Part shown: in pieces, positions 5,560-6,129 of the stretch | How positions within the stretch are numbered: position 1 is the stretch's first letter | How the letters are laid out: each line of letters starts with the position of its first letter | Assembly (NCBI GenBank): GCA_022361095.1 | Contig: JAKSBO010000818.1 | Span: 1 to 6,129, forward strand | Length of the DNA stretch: 6,129 nucleotides | DNA from: Desulfobacterales bacterium | Lineage (GTDB): Bacteria; Desulfobacterota; Desulfobacteria; Desulfobacterales; Desulfobacteraceae | Direction of reading: 5' to 3' | Made by a program: the position numbers and the translations under genes | Notes under the pieces: generated by a model | Seen by the model: only the letters and a program-made list of their open reading frames with translations | Databases searched by the model: none | What the model was told of the DNA's origin: nothing

Positions 5560-6129
5560 TTACTTGTCTTCACGAAGCTTTTGGAGGCGCTTACTGAGCG
5601 CCTGCTGGGAAATACCAAGAATTTTAGCCGCAGCAGACTGATTCCCCCCCGTATGATCCATGGCTTTTTCCACCAAGGCATTCGCCGCTTCCTTTAAAGT
5701 CGGAAGCCCCGGATTTAAAGACATAGGCGCCCTGCCCCCATGATCTGCGTGGGCTGAGACATTAAACAGATCCGCAGAAATAGGGCCGCCCTGGTATCTG
5801 GACATGGCATCGTAAACCATTGATTTTAACTCCCTGATATTCCCCTTAAACGGATATGCCTCCATGGTTTCAATAAGACTTTTGGGAATATCGGGCACAG
5901 GCTTGTCCAATTCATCAGCAGCCTGACATATAAAACGGTCCAGAAGCAAAGGAATATCCACAAGGCGTTCCCGCAACGGCGGTATGGTCAACGTATGTGT
6001 AGAAAGACGATAAATCAGATCCTTTCTGAACTTACCCTCCTTTTCAAGTGCCCACAAATCCTGGTTGGTGGACGCAATGATGCGGGTATCCGAATGCCGG
6101 GTGATATCCGATCCCAATGCCAGATAATC
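5560..6129 (-). CDS. Sigma-54-dependent transcriptional activator, C-terminal part (5' end outside window)
   Basis: An enhancer-binding protein of the NtrC family, which uses ATP hydrolysis to open promoters held by sigma-54 RNA polymerase. The frame is open to the window edge, beginning DYLALGSDI, so the TTG at 6115-6117 is internal. About 189 residues are visible. The second half of the AAA+ domain shows RIIASTNQDL (sensor I region), FRKDLIYRL, IPPLRERLVDIPLL and the sensor II segment YPFKGNIREL. A linker of roughly 50 residues follows. The C-terminal Fis-type helix-turn-helix is in GGNQSAAAKILGISQQALSKRL (codons about 5580-5649), six residues from the end. Walker A, Walker B, the GAFTGA loop and any sensory or receiver domain lie outside the window, so the signal it senses cannot be told. 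It lies in the same direction and immediately upstream of acs, whose upstream region has a -24/-12 promoter and dyads, so acs is the likely target. Confidence 0.93.
   Translation of the reverse strand, partial: DYLALGSDITRHSDTRIIASTNQDLWALEKEGKFRKDLIYRLSTHTLTIPPLRERLVDIPLLLDRFICQAADELDKPVPDIPKSLIETMEAYPFKGNIRELKSMVYDAMSRYQGGPISADLFNVSAHADHGGRAPMSLNPGLPTLKEAANALVEKAMDHTGGNQSAAAKILGISQQALSKRLQKLREDK

Noticed and set aside
5644..5650. Seven-C run in the HTH-coding region of the activator
   Set aside because: It is shorter than typical slippage tracts, and the frame is intact through the conserved GGNQSAAAKILGIS helix-turn-helix.
6115..6117. TTG as a start codon for the sigma-54 activator
   Set aside because: The frame continues to the window edge, and a start here would cut the AAA+ domain in half.

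Overview
The window looks like chromosomal DNA from a Desulfobacteraceae-type member of the Desulfobacterota. This is inference from protein character: a Ser/Thr kinase of the HRDVS type, a fused ATP sulfurylase/APS kinase, a Fis-type sigma-54 activator and moderate GC. No rRNA or other marker gene is present to prove it. There are five protein genes, two of them cut by the window ends. I saw no tRNA, rRNA, CRISPR array or transposase gene.

Left block (1-1257, + strand): the C-terminal part of a soluble serine/threonine protein kinase is followed one base later by a complete PP2C-family protein phosphatase. Together they form a kinase/phosphatase switch, probably translated from one message. 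The phosphatase stop codon lies one base from the stop codon of the convergent sat-apsK gene.

Middle block (1259-3319, - strand): a 564-residue fusion of ATP sulfurylase (N-terminal) and APS kinase (C-terminal). The kinase half looks fully active. The sulfurylase half has an intact fold signature but several changed residues in its two catalytic motifs. The 366 bp between this gene and acs hold no gene. Read in the direction of transcription they contain the acs terminator (about 3254-3292), a 126-bp imperfect inverted repeat (3098-3223), a sigma-70-like promoter (3061-3090) and a roughly 100-nt leader for sat-apsK with possible stem-loops.

Right block (3320-6129, - strand): a full-length acetyl-CoA synthetase gene lies downstream of the C-terminal part of a sigma-54-dependent transcriptional activator. 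The 275-bp gap between them contains a good -24/-12 promoter match at 5352-5367. Further upstream are several dyads built from ACAA/TTGT half-sites, at about -110 and -180 to -200 from the predicted start. The simplest reading is that the activator switches on acs through sigma-54 RNA polymerase. This would tie acetate activation to a signal sensed by the N-terminal part of the activator, which lies outside the window.
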